From Alphaproteobacteria bacterium (GTDB lineage: Bacteria; Pseudomonadota; Alphaproteobacteria; RF32; CAG-239): DNA of 64,000 nt. This document shows, one piece after another, positions 28,677 to 37,552 of this stretch (its first letter is position 1; the number at the start of each line of letters is the position of its first letter). The notes under the pieces are model-generated. The model saw only the letters and a program-made list of their open reading frames with translations, was not told the DNA's origin and ran no database searches. The stretch is from NCBI GenBank assembly GCA_015062305.1, contig SUUX01000001.1:64485-128484 (forward strand). The letters run 5' to 3'. The position numbers and the translations under genes were made by a program.

Positions 28677-29096
28677 TCAGTCTGTTGTTTTTGATACCCT
28701 TATTTGAAATTTAGGGGCTATATATTTGTTAGACAAGAATAGCCCGAAATAATAAGGAATCAAGATAATTATGGCAGATATTCCGCTTTTAATTTCATTT
28801 TGTGTTAAACGGTATGTGGTAAACAAACTGATGAGCATTATGATAAGAGGTAAAACATAACAAAAAAATAATGCCCAATAGCCTGAGTTTTGAGAGATAG
28901 AGACGACAACTTCCTCACCAATAGAGAATTGTTTGGCTCTGATTGTTGGTACATTTATAATTCTGTTTTGACATTCTCTGATTGAGCAACCGTTTTGAGC
29001 CTCACAATTGTGACAAGCCGAATGTCTGCTAATCTCTAATTTAAGAGAGCTGGTTGATACTGATACAACTTTTGCCAAGTGATTAATTTGTTTCAT
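28677..29096 (-). CDS. rseC: RseC/MucC family protein
   Basis: A 139-residue protein with a small Cys-rich cytoplasmic region (CHNCEAQNGCSIREC, about 24-40) and two membrane segments (about 76-96 and 103-122), as in SoxR-reducing / RseC proteins. In several bacteria this family is encoded with the rnf/rsx genes and affects redox signalling or complex assembly. Overlaps apbE by 14 bases and precedes rnfB by eight. Confidence 0.85.
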   Translation of the reverse strand: MKQINHLAKVVSVSTSSLKLEISRHSACHNCEAQNGCSIRECQNRIINVPTIRAKQFSIGEEVVVSISQNSGYWALFFCYVLPLIIMLISLFTTYRLTQNEIKSGISAIIILIPYYFGLFLSNKYIAPKFQIRVSKTTD

Positions 29097-30117
29097 CTAC
29101 GGCTCCTATCAATTTTTGGGCTGCGGTGGAAGTTTTCATAATGAAACTATTACCTTGGTTGTGCAAATATAAGATGACCGGAAGTTGTAATTTTTCGGCA
29201 AAGGATATTCCTAATGTATATCCCATAGACATGATGGCTGTTGCATAGGCATCGGCTTCCATACAATTGGGTGCAAAAACAGTTACTGATGCCAAATCAT
29301 TTTTGATAGGATATCCAGTTTTGGCAGAAATAGTATGTGAATAGCGAATTCCGTTTTGTTCTCTAAAATTGCGATAATCTCCTGATGTAGCAACAGAATA
29401 ATCGGTGAAATCTATAATCATTGCATTGGCTTTTGAATCAGATAAAGGCACCCCAACCCCCATACTCCACAAGGTTCCTTGCTCATCTTTGGTGCCAGAA
29501 ACTCTTATTTCTCCACCAATTTCTACAATATAATCTTTTAATGATTCTTGTTCTATGAGTTTGGCAAGGCGGTCTACGGCATAACCTTTGGCAATAGCTG
29601 ATAAATTTATTTCTGTTTGCGAATTTTTCTTGCGAATTTTTTTGTAATCTGAAGAAAATTCCAACATATTAAAGTTGGAATAGCTTAGCATTTGTGTAAT
29701 ATTTTGTGCCGAAATGTCATGAGTAGAATCTTTTGGTCCAAATCCCCATGTTTTGATAAGAGGAGCCAATGTTGGGTCAAAGGCACCTTGGCTTTCATGG
29801 TGTATGCGTTGAGATGTTTGAAGAACATATGAGAGTTCTTCTGATATATCTATCCACCGCCCTGCTTGAGAAAGGTTGATTTTGTTAATCTCTGATTGTT
29901 GTTCAAAAACAGACATTTGCATATTTATTTTATCTAACTCTGATTTGATTTTTTGTGCCAGATCTTGAGGTAATTTCGGTGTGCGAATTTTGACTTGATA
30001 ATATGTATTGAAAATGTTGCCTTTAATGACTTTAATTGGCTGATTTTGTTGTTGATATATGTATAAAGCCAATATTGTAAACAGGCAAAAAATTGAAATG
30101 TATTTAAAAATGCGCAT
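29083..30117 (-). CDS. apbE: FAD:protein FMN transferase (ApbE)
   Basis: A 344-residue lipoprotein- or membrane-anchored periplasmic enzyme that attaches FMN covalently to threonines of RnfG and RnfD. It has an amino-terminal hydrophobic anchor, the GAFDPTLAPLIKTWGFG motif, the catalytic-domain segment INLSAIAKGYAVDRLA, and a GGEIRVSG segment. I use the ATG at 30117, before a normal export segment; the open frame continues to 30303, but that would overlap the divergent gene at 30209. It heads the rnf operon, which makes functional sense. Confidence 0.93.
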   Translation of the reverse strand: MRIFKYISIFCLFTILALYIYQQQNQPIKVIKGNIFNTYYQVKIRTPKLPQDLAQKIKSELDKINMQMSVFEQQSEINKINLSQAGRWIDISEELSYVLQTSQRIHHESQGAFDPTLAPLIKTWGFGPKDSTHDISAQNITQMLSYSNFNMLEFSSDYKKIRKKNSQTEINLSAIAKGYAVDRLAKLIEQESLKDYIVEIGGEIRVSGTKDEQGTLWSMGVGVPLSDSKANAMIIDFTDYSVATSGDYRNFREQNGIRYSHTISAKTGYPIKNDLASVTVFAPNCMEADAYATAIMSMGYTLGISFAEKLQLPVILYLHNQGNSFIMKTSTAAQKLIGAVDETN

Positions 30118-30208
30118 ATTCTTCTTTATAACCTTTAAGTTGGTTTTTACTTTGTAAAAAATTAGAGCTATGATGATGATATCATTTATCTGATGAAGGG
30201 AGTATACT

Positions 30209-30886
30209 ATGCAAAATAAGTTGAAAGCAATCATTAATAAAATTCGCTCACAATATAATAAGACAAACCTGTGTTTGGGTGTGCAATGTGTGCAAAATAG
30301 CATAGCACAGACAGCTCAACAATTGGCAAAACGAGGTATCTCTGCTAATTTTATAAGCATTTGCGGGTTTGTAATCGGAATGTTTGCTCTTAATTTTTTG
30401 GCAATGCAAATGTATTTGTGGGCTTTGATTTGTGTGTTGATCAACAGATATGGTGATGCTCTTGATGGTGCGGTGGCAAAAATAAAAGGCAAAACAAATT
30501 TTGGCGTGTTTTTAGATGCTTGTTTGGACTATGTTTTTTATGCTGCCGTTATATTTGGATTTGCTTTGGCTAACCCATCTGATAATGCTGTTTCCGCTGC
30601 GTTTTTGCTCTTTGGATTTGCAGCATCTGGTTGCGCAATGCTGTCCTATGCTGTTGTTGCATATGGAAAAAATGGTGAAAATACCGATTTGAAAGAATCT
30701 CCATTTTATTTGGGAGGCTTAGCACAAGGGGCTGAGACTTTGACTGCTTTTGTTATAATGTGTATTGTGCCTGTTTGGTTTGCTCCGATTGCTGTTGTTT
30801 TGGGGTGTTGGTGTTTGATAAAATCCTTGCTGGTTGTTTCTACTGCTTATTATAATTTTGTGATAGCTCCTAAAGGACATAAATAG
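30209..30886 (+). CDS. CDP-alcohol phosphatidyltransferase family membrane protein
   Basis: A 225-residue membrane protein with about six segments and the CDP-alcohol phosphotransferase motif DALDGAVAKIKGKTNFGVFLDACLD region (about 82-107), which binds the metal and the CDP group. The usual arginine after DGxxA is lysine here. Family members swap the CMP of a CDP-lipid or CDP-alcohol for another alcohol in phospholipid synthesis; the substrate is not readable. It has a good GGGAG-type site upstream of the ATG and is followed without gap by the DsbD-like gene, so the two are probably co-transcribed. Confidence 0.85.
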   Translation: MQNKLKAIINKIRSQYNKTNLCLGVQCVQNSIAQTAQQLAKRGISANFISICGFVIGMFALNFLAMQMYLWALICVLINRYGDALDGAVAKIKGKTNFGVFLDACLDYVFYAAVIFGFALANPSDNAVSAAFLLFGFAASGCAMLSYAVVAYGKNGENTDLKESPFYLGGLAQGAETLTAFVIMCIVPVWFAPIAVVLGCWCLIKSLLVVSTAYYNFVIAPKGHK

Positions 30887-32482
30887 ATGAACAAAAGATG
30901 GTGGGCTGCTTGTTTTTTGCTATTGTTGCTGTTTGCCTCAAACATAACAAATGCACAAGTCGTAAAAAGATCTGCTCATGTAGAAGTGAGCGGTTTTAGC
31001 CAATTTGATGCAATAAACATCAGCCAACCAATTGATGTTTTGATAAAGTTCAAAATCTTAGACAATTGGCACATATATAGCCAAAATCCCGGAGAAATTG
31101 GAATGCCAACACAGGTTTTGTGGCAATTGCCTCTGGGGGCAACTATATTGGCAGAGCAATGGAGTGTAGATGAAGAATTTGATAATGATGGCTTAAAACA
31201 AAGAGGATACTCAGGTGTTGCATATTATAAAGCCACATTGTCTTTTGCCCCAGAAACTATTTTTGAACAACCAATTGCTGCAAAAATCAAATGGTTGGCT
31301 TGTGCTGATGAGTGTTATCCGGAGCAAAAGGTTTTGGAATTTGATCTGCCGGTGTCTGATAGAGAACAAATGGATACTCATTTGTGGCAAAAAGAGATAT
31401 CTGAGGCAGAACCTTGGTTTCATAAAAGAGAATCGAGTGAAGAAACTGTTTTGTGGCTAATGTTGGGGTTGGCTTTTGTCGGCGGAATTGTAATGAATGC
31501 AATGCCTTGCGTGTTTCCGGTGTTGACCCTAAAACTAATTTCTTTGACTCAAGGAACTCAAAATATCAAAAAAAGCAGAATTGACGCTTTGTTTTATGCC
31601 CTGGGAGTGGTGATTTGCTTTTTACTTATTGCTTCTATACTTTGGTGGTTGCGCAAAAGCGGCGAACTTATCGGATGGGGTTTTCAACTACAGTCCCCTT
31701 GGTTTGTGGGATGTATGGCTTTTTTGTTTATAATTATTGCTCTGATGCTATTGGACTGTATTGCTCTAAACATTCCTTGGCTAAATAACTTGCAATCTGC
31801 AAAAATTTCTACCAGTGGCTCTTTTGCTACAGGATTATTGGCTGTGTTAATTGCAAGCCCTTGTACTGCTCCATTTATGGCTGCGGCTGTAGGATATGCA
31901 CTGGCAGCACCAATTGATGAATATTTTCAGATATTTTTTGCTTTGGCATTAGGGTATGCCATGCCTTTTGTTTTGATTGGGAGTTTTCCGCAGCTATTAA
32001 AAAAAGTTTTGCCAAAACCAGGACGTTGGATGCTGGTCTTGAAAAAAATATTTGCAATTCCGATGTTCTTAACAGCATTATGGTTGTTTTGGGTATTATA
32101 TCATCAAATGTTGCCAAGCAAAGAAGCTGGTGTAAATTGGCAAAATTATAACAAACAAAAAGTAGAAATTTTGGTGGAACAACAAAAACCCGTGTTTATA
32201 GATTTTACGGCCAAATGGTGTTTGACTTGTATGCTAAATAAAAAAACAACATTGCAAACATCTGAGTTTGCTAAATTGGCAGAAGAACTAAAGCTCAATT
32301 TGTTTGTGGCTGATTGGACAAATAATGAAAAAGAGGTTTCTGAAGCTTTGAATTTTTATGGCAGGAACTCTGTGCCATTGTATGTTTTTTATGATGGTAC
32401 AAATTTTGATTATATAATTCTGCCTCAGATTTTGAGTGTGGGAATCATTAGAGAAGAAATACAAAAAAAACTCCGAAAATAA
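30887..32482 (+). CDS. DsbD/ScsB-like thiol:disulfide interchange protein
   Basis: A 531-residue protein with all three DsbD parts. After a signal peptide comes a periplasmic immunoglobulin-like domain with a cysteine pair (CADECYPEQ, about 140). Next is a membrane domain with about eight segments holding the paired cysteines NAMPCVFPVLTLKL and SPCTAPFMAAA. The carboxy-terminal thioredoxin domain has WCLTC (about 443). It carries reducing power from cytoplasmic thioredoxin to periplasmic proteins. The start codon immediately follows the stop of the preceding gene. Confidence 0.88.
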   Translation: MNKRWWAACFLLLLLFASNITNAQVVKRSAHVEVSGFSQFDAINISQPIDVLIKFKILDNWHIYSQNPGEIGMPTQVLWQLPLGATILAEQWSVDEEFDNDGLKQRGYSGVAYYKATLSFAPETIFEQPIAAKIKWLACADECYPEQKVLEFDLPVSDREQMDTHLWQKEISEAEPWFHKRESSEETVLWLMLGLAFVGGIVMNAMPCVFPVLTLKLISLTQGTQNIKKSRIDALFYALGVVICFLLIASILWWLRKSGELIGWGFQLQSPWFVGCMAFLFIIIALMLLDCIALNIPWLNNLQSAKISTSGSFATGLLAVLIASPCTAPFMAAAVGYALAAPIDEYFQIFFALALGYAMPFVLIGSFPQLLKKVLPKPGRWMLVLKKIFAIPMFLTALWLFWVLYHQMLPSKEAGVNWQNYNKQKVEILVEQQKPVFIDFTAKWCLTCMLNKKTTLQTSEFAKLAEELKLNLFVADWTNNEKEVSEALNFYGRNSVPLYVFYDGTNFDYIILPQILSVGIIREEIQKKLRK

Positions 32483-32494
32483 TCCGGAGTTTTT
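32466..32494. terminator. Bidirectional terminator between DsbD-like and AsmA-like genes
   Basis: CTCCG (32471-32475) pairs with CGGAG (32485-32489), extended by A and T runs on both sides. The stop codon of the DsbD-like gene lies in the loop. T-runs follow the stem in both directions, serving both convergent genes. Confidence 0.9.
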
Positions 32495-32510
32495 TTGAAA
32501 CTTAAGATGT

Positions 32511-33296
32511 CTATTCTTTTTTGCCGAATATGCCAAAGCTCTTAACTTTGTCTTTGACACTATCAACTGCGTTGTTGAGGTTTTTCTCAGCAATGTTTTT
32601 GACATCTGCCAAACCACTTTTGATTACGGTTTCTGATGCCGTAGTCAAAATCTTGTTGAGGATTTTGGTGACAGAGCCGATGATACTCTCGCCTTTTTGG
32701 TCTTTTTGAGCGCCAATATCTGTGAGTACGATTTGTGGAAGTTTTACATCTATCAAACCTTTGTCTCCAGGTACTGCGGTTACAGCTTTTAGCTCACCGG
32801 ATGTTACAGTCACTTTTTTGATGATAACTTGTTTGCTCGGTTTTTCTGTTGTGCCCTCTTCTGATTTCTCATTGGTTGCTGTCGGTGCTGTGGTTTCTGA
32901 AGCTGTATTTTTTGCAATATTTGCCTGCAGCTGTTTGATGTTGTTTTGTGTGAGAGACAACATCTCATAGGTGATAACCGGTTTGTCAACGGTAATATCT
33001 TCTACTACAATGGTGTTGCCAAACAGGCTGTTTACGTCTACTTTTACAGATACTCCACCCAAAGACAATAAATATGGACTTTTGTAATTTTCAGGATTGG
33101 CAACAGTCAAACCTTTGATGGATACAAAACCAGAAAATGGAGAGAAGTTAAAACCTTCTAATTTAACCTCGGTACCGGTAACTTCACTGCCGAATTTGTT
33201 AACAGCCTTTTTTACTATAGACTCTAATGATATCCAAACAACGGCCAATGCAATGATGATAACTGCCAATAGGCCTAAAAATATACGTTTTTTCAT
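32511..33296 (-). CDS. AsmA/DUF748-like membrane-anchored protein
   Basis: A 261-residue protein with an amino-terminal membrane anchor (about 5-24), a periplasmic segment of AsmA-family type (GSEVTGTEVKLEGFNFSPFSGFVSIKGLTVANPENY) and short beta-strand repeats. A Thr/Glu/Lys-rich linker (about 125-155) and an amphipathic helical carboxy-terminus follow. AsmA-like proteins help lipid transport or outer-membrane assembly; this is a short, single-repeat member. Function is inferred from the family only. Confidence 0.65.
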   Translation of the reverse strand: MKKRIFLGLLAVIIIALAVVWISLESIVKKAVNKFGSEVTGTEVKLEGFNFSPFSGFVSIKGLTVANPENYKSPYLLSLGGVSVKVDVNSLFGNTIVVEDITVDKPVITYEMLSLTQNNIKQLQANIAKNTASETTAPTATNEKSEEGTTEKPSKQVIIKKVTVTSGELKAVTAVPGDKGLIDVKLPQIVLTDIGAQKDQKGESIIGSVTKILNKILTTASETVIKSGLADVKNIAEKNLNNAVDSVKDKVKSFGIFGKKE

Positions 33297-33427
33297 ATTT
33301 TTTGCTCCTTTTGTTTATACTGTGAATGATTGTATCTAATTTGTGATGTTTGGCAAGATTATTTTTATAAAAAAAGTTGTTGCAAATAAAAAAAATAGAG
33401 TCTATATTCGCTCCTGTCATGGACAAT

Positions 33428-33503
33428 GCGTGCGTAGCTCAGTTGGTAGAGCAACTGACTCTTAATCAGTGGGTCCGGGGTTCGAGCCCCCGCGCGCGTA
33501 CCA
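33428..33503 (+). tRNA. tRNA-Lys(CTT)
   Basis: A 76-nt cloverleaf: acceptor GCGTGCG/CGCGCGT with two wobble pairs, D-arm GCTC...GAGC, anticodon arm ACTGA-CTCTTAA-TCAGT with anticodon CTT at positions 34-36, T-arm with GTTCGAG, and an encoded CCA end. Reads AAG codons. Confidence 0.95.
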
Positions 33504-33515
33504 TTTATATTTTAG

Positions 33516-33545
33516 GTGACCTCTTTCAAGATGGTCACTTTTTTT
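33516..33545 (+). terminator. Intrinsic terminator of tRNA-Lys, first copy
   Basis: GTGACC (33516-33521) / GGTCAC (33533-33538) stem followed by seven T residues, 12 bases after the tRNA. Confidence 0.9.
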
Positions 33546-33696
33546 ATGTCTGTGGATAGGCTCTAACCCCTCCGGGGTTCGTCTGGCTCATAAGCTCATT
33601 TCTTTCGCTAACTCGCTGCGGTCACTCGGGTTGTAACATTTGCTTGGTTGGCTTTGTCAGCCAAGTCGCAAATTAACAAGCCTCTCGCCTGTCGTG

Positions 33697-33725
33697 AAAA
33701 TCGCCAAGAGCAATTGGCGATTTTT
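33697..33725 (+). terminator. Terminator-like hairpin at the end of the first repeat unit
   Basis: AAAATCGCCA (33697-33706) pairs with TGGCGATTTT (33715-33724) and is followed by further T. It is present only in the first unit; the second copy diverges within this element. Confidence 0.6.
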
Positions 33726-33762
33726 GCCTCCAGCCCCCGCGCGCGTACCATTTATATTTTAG

Positions 33763-33792
33763 GTGACCTCTTTCAAGATGGTCACTTTTTTT
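33763..33792 (+). terminator. Second copy of the tRNA-Lys terminator
   Basis: An exact repeat of the GTGACC/GGTCAC hairpin and T-run, 247 bases further on, carried by the tandem duplication. Confidence 0.85.
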
Positions 33793-34000
33793 ATGTCTGT
33801 GGATAGGCTCTAACCCCTCCGGGGTTCGTCTGGCTCATAAGCTCATTTCTTTCGCTAACTCGCTGCGGTCACTCGGGTTGTAACATTTGCTTGGTTGGCT
33901 TTGTCAGCCAAGTCGCAAATTAACAAGCCTCTCGCCTGTCGTTAAAATCGCCAATAAAAGACCTGCTTTAAGAAACTGATAATCAGTATGATAGTATCTA

Positions 34001-37000
34001 CTACATAGAACTACAATATTGGCTATAAGCACCACTACCAAATTCACTATCACTCCATGAACCATCATTGGTAACTTGAGTACCGTAGAATAAACATTGA
34101 CCATTTACGTAATTTGCTCTTTTAGGTGATATACCGCTTAATCCAGAACATTTGCTATAAGTAAAATCTAAACCTGGATAATTAGTAAAAGTAGGAAATT
34201 CAGGAATACTACCAGTAAGACCAGTACAACCGTAGAACATATAGCTGGCGTTTCGTATAGTTGGTGGAAGAGTTGGAACTCGGCCTGTTAGCCCTGTGCA
34301 ATCACGAAACATAGCGGTGCCATATGACAAAGCTGATGGAAGTTCTGGAATACTACCTGTGAGACCTGTGCATCCTTGGAACATATATGTTGCATCGGTT
34401 AAAGTCGAAGGTAGCGCAGGAATACTGCCAGTAATTCCTGTGCATAATCGAAATAGACTATTTCCATTCTGTAAATTTGGTGGCAATGCAGGAAGCTGTC
34501 CTGTTAAGTAACATTTTGTAGCATAAATATCCATGCTTTTTAAAGTTGGAATATTCATTTGTTGAATCGATTTAATAACAGCGGTACCATCATCATAGCG
34601 AAAATCTTCGATATCACCAATTATTTTTACGGTGTATGGTAACATTGTTTCATAAATATGTTGGGTAAATGCATATCCTGTAAACTGTTCAATCTGTCCA
34701 TCACCCCAATCTATGGTTATCGGACAAGTTGAATTTGTACAATGTATAGTAAGATTAATCGTCCCATTTGATAATTGCTCTTGTTCGCTTTCAACCGTAA
34801 AGATGAGTGCTGGTTTTTCTTGGCAGACACCATCTTGCAAAACATAGCCAAAATTGCAGACAGGCGTGCATGCCATACAGGGGTATTCAATGGTATTGTT
34901 ATTTACTGGACTCAACACATAATATCCATTTGTGATGGGAGATGTACATTCAGATACATCTTTTACCAAACCAGTAGGACATTGCGTTATCAAATCGCAT
35001 GAGCATTTGGAATATTCATTATATTTGCCAGTGCTTGGGTCATATGCTTGATATGTTTGGTCACAGTCTGAAACATAACCTTGCCATTCAGAGGAAAGCC
35101 TAATTGTTGAATCATATTCTTGACCGGAATAATGACTCACTGATAATGGACGGTTAAGACAACCAGTTAACTGTTCTGCACCATAAAACATATAATCCAT
35201 GCTAATTAAACTATCAGGCAAATGAGGAATGTTTCCTGTTAAATTGGTGCAACCATGGAACATAAAATCTGCATATTGTAAATTTGGTGGAAATTCAGGA
35301 ATGGTGCCAACCAACTGCCTCCATAAACCCTCCAATTCTGCTCTTATGAGAGATGGCAGGTTAAACTGAAGTATTTCTACTGTTGATGTGGAATTGGTGT
35401 AAACCCAAAGTAACTCTGATACTTCTCCCGTAATAGTAATGATATACTCAGCACTATTGTCTTTATACTCATGACTAGGGTTGTATTGAACATTTGATAA
35501 ACCAACAAAGCGTTCTTCATTGCTACCATCGCCCCAATCTATAATCACTTCTTTACTTTCGCGTACGGCAAACAAAAGATCAAAATGGTTATCATAATAC
35601 TCTTTAGTTGTAAGCTTAAATTTTACAGAAGCAGGTTTGCAAGTGCCATCTATTAAACCATATCCCGGATTACAAGCAAGAGTACACTGCTTGCAAGGGT
35701 ATTGGCTTGGGTAGCCGGATATAGTTGTTAGTTCCCAATATCCGTTTTCAACGGCAGGACCGCATTCTGATACATTTTTGGCTTGTCCTGTGGGGCATTG
35801 ATAAATATCACAAGCGCATGTGGGGAAAGAGATGTTTTCATAAACATTTTTGGCAACACCTCCAGCTGGAAGAGTTAATTCTTGTGAACTTCCATTATAT
35901 ATTAATCCATTGGGGAAAATTATATTTGCGCCCTGAACTTCTATTCCATAGTAAAGAAACAAATCACCGTAAGTTCCATCTGGAAGTGTTGTTTGAGTAC
36001 CGGGATAACCACCAAGGCCATTTGGAATACTTAATCTATCATCTTGAAATAGTGTTCCATCTGAAAATTCTACAGTCCTGTTATTATGAATAATCGTACC
36101 ATCGGGAAGAGTGATGGGTTCAGATACGTAGGTGTTTGTGCCATCTGGGAGACGAATCTCTAGACAGAGATAAACTACTGTTCCCTCGGGAAGAGTTTTG
36201 TCTGTAACAATTGGGAAATTTGCTGTCGTACACTCATCAGAATAACCTTCCCATTCAGATGAAAGATTGATTCCGCTGGACTTGGTAATATCAGTAATAT
36301 TATAGCTTGTTGTTTTTGTTATTGAAGAAGGCCTGTTTAAGCAACCGGTTAGACCCGAGGCGTTTCGAAACATATTACTGGCATTAGTCAATGTAGATGG
36401 TAGTCGGGGAACATCGCCTGTCATATTATAACAATCGTTAAACATATATGATGCATCAGTTAAAGTGTTTGGAAATTCAGGAATTGAACCTGTTAACATG
36501 TTACATCCAGAAAACATATGTTTAGCGTTTTCTAAATTTGGAGGCAACTCAGGTATCTCTCCCACTAGAGCATCACAAGAAAGACCAAAAGAGGCTTTTT
36601 TTAATGTTGATAAATTAAATTTGACAATTTCCATTTTTCCATCCGTCAACACGATTCCAGCAAATTCGCTTATGTTTCCTGTAATAGTGATAGTTGCCCC
36701 TTTTTCAACAGTATTAGATTTATGAGTGTTATTCGAGGAATCACCTGGAAGTTTGTCAATTTCACCATTACCCCAATCAATGACAATATCTGTACCTTTT
36801 ACTGTAACACTTGCTGTAGCCACTCCTGATATTATATCATCCATTGAGGCTTCTAAAATTCTGACAGTTATTGAGCCTAAGTCTTGGCAAGTGCCGTCTT
36901 TGAGGGTAAGACCAGGGGTGCAAGCAGTGATTTTGTAGCGAGGTGTGTTATCTCCGCATCCAGGAGTGCAAGTGCTATAAGAGGCATTGGCCGGTGCTGA

Positions 37001-37483
37001 ACTAAGAGTGAAACCGGAGCAGTCAGTTTTGGTACAGGTTTTACCGAGTTCACACTTGGAAGAACAGTCCGACCAATATGAGGTGCAACCATAATCAGTA
37101 CGATTATCTGTGCGGTTGTGGCAGTTGTCGGCATAACAGACCTCACACTCGCTAGCGCAGGTGGCAAAATATTGTTTGCAACCATATTGGCAAGAAAGAC
37201 CGTTTACTAAATCGCATGGCGAAGGTTCCTTGCAACCCACAAAGCATTCACCAACTCCGTTAATACTTATTGTTGATTCACAATTCATACCACTGGCTTC
37301 TGTTGCTGTTTTATGGCCATAAGTTGAACATGTTAACGGAAGTTTTGTTTTTGTGGGGGCTACGGTTGAGCCACGTGTTGCGCCCTGCACCAAATAATCC
37401 GGCAACCAATAAACCTTGGCTTGCAGATTTAAGACAATGCCAAATATGAGCAAGAATGCCCACACAACAGCGCGGCAAAACAT
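34001..37483 (-). CDS. Large modular Cys-rich surface protein with BspA/DUF285-type leucine-rich repeats
   Basis: An exported protein of 1160 residues: signal peptide (about 1-22), a Cys-rich region, then three rounds of the same module. Each round has a Cys-rich stretch (PC-x2-CT-x2-C...DGTC), a beta-sandwich-like segment marked by IDWGNG or IDWGDG, and a run of 20- to 23-residue repeats of the LTGSIPELPxxLxxAxxMFxxC type, related to BspA/DUF285 repeats. An extra LPDGT-rich repeat stretch lies between modules one and two. No barrel, lipobox or sorting signal is evident. GGAG precedes the start. Probably a secreted or surface adhesin-like protein; its role is unknown. Confidence 0.75.
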   Translation of the reverse strand: MFCRAVVWAFLLIFGIVLNLQAKVYWLPDYLVQGATRGSTVAPTKTKLPLTCSTYGHKTATEASGMNCESTISINGVGECFVGCKEPSPCDLVNGLSCQYGCKQYFATCASECEVCYADNCHNRTDNRTDYGCTSYWSDCSSKCELGKTCTKTDCSGFTLSSAPANASYSTCTPGCGDNTPRYKITACTPGLTLKDGTCQDLGSITVRILEASMDDIISGVATASVTVKGTDIVIDWGNGEIDKLPGDSSNNTHKSNTVEKGATITITGNISEFAGIVLTDGKMEIVKFNLSTLKKASFGLSCDALVGEIPELPPNLENAKHMFSGCNMLTGSIPEFPNTLTDASYMFNDCYNMTGDVPRLPSTLTNASNMFRNASGLTGCLNRPSSITKTTSYNITDITKSSGINLSSEWEGYSDECTTANFPIVTDKTLPEGTVVYLCLEIRLPDGTNTYVSEPITLPDGTIIHNNRTVEFSDGTLFQDDRLSIPNGLGGYPGTQTTLPDGTYGDLFLYYGIEVQGANIIFPNGLIYNGSSQELTLPAGGVAKNVYENISFPTCACDIYQCPTGQAKNVSECGPAVENGYWELTTISGYPSQYPCKQCTLACNPGYGLIDGTCKPASVKFKLTTKEYYDNHFDLLFAVRESKEVIIDWGDGSNEERFVGLSNVQYNPSHEYKDNSAEYIITITGEVSELLWVYTNSTSTVEILQFNLPSLIRAELEGLWRQLVGTIPEFPPNLQYADFMFHGCTNLTGNIPHLPDSLISMDYMFYGAEQLTGCLNRPLSVSHYSGQEYDSTIRLSSEWQGYVSDCDQTYQAYDPSTGKYNEYSKCSCDLITQCPTGLVKDVSECTSPITNGYYVLSPVNNNTIEYPCMACTPVCNFGYVLQDGVCQEKPALIFTVESEQEQLSNGTINLTIHCTNSTCPITIDWGDGQIEQFTGYAFTQHIYETMLPYTVKIIGDIEDFRYDDGTAVIKSIQQMNIPTLKSMDIYATKCYLTGQLPALPPNLQNGNSLFRLCTGITGSIPALPSTLTDATYMFQGCTGLTGSIPELPSALSYGTAMFRDCTGLTGRVPTLPPTIRNASYMFYGCTGLTGSIPEFPTFTNYPGLDFTYSKCSGLSGISPKRANYVNGQCLFYGTQVTNDGSWSDSEFGSGAYSQYCSSM

Positions 37484-37552
37484 TTGCTTTTCTCCATCTA
37501 TACCAACAAGAAGATTATAGCATTTATTTTAACCGTGGTCAAACACAAATTG

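Larger units (their letters stand above)
33485..33953 (+). repeat. 247-bp tandem duplication starting in the tRNA-Lys 3' end
   Basis: Bases 33485-33731 and 33732-33953 are nearly identical for about 220 bases with a period of 247. The repeat starts inside the T-arm of tRNA-Lys, so the second copy begins with a 19-bp remnant of the tRNA 3' end including CCA (33732-33750). Each unit contains the tRNA terminator, an ACCCC...GGGGT hairpin and a GCTTGGTTGGC...GCCAAG hairpin. Beyond it only 47 unassigned bases precede the stop of the next gene. Confidence 0.9.

Noticed and set aside
30118..30303. Upstream extension of apbE
   Set aside because: Would overlap the divergent CDP-alcohol transferase gene and place a non-signal segment before the export signal.
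33377..33559. Open frame over tRNA-Lys
   Set aside because: It overlaps a complete tRNA and its terminator.
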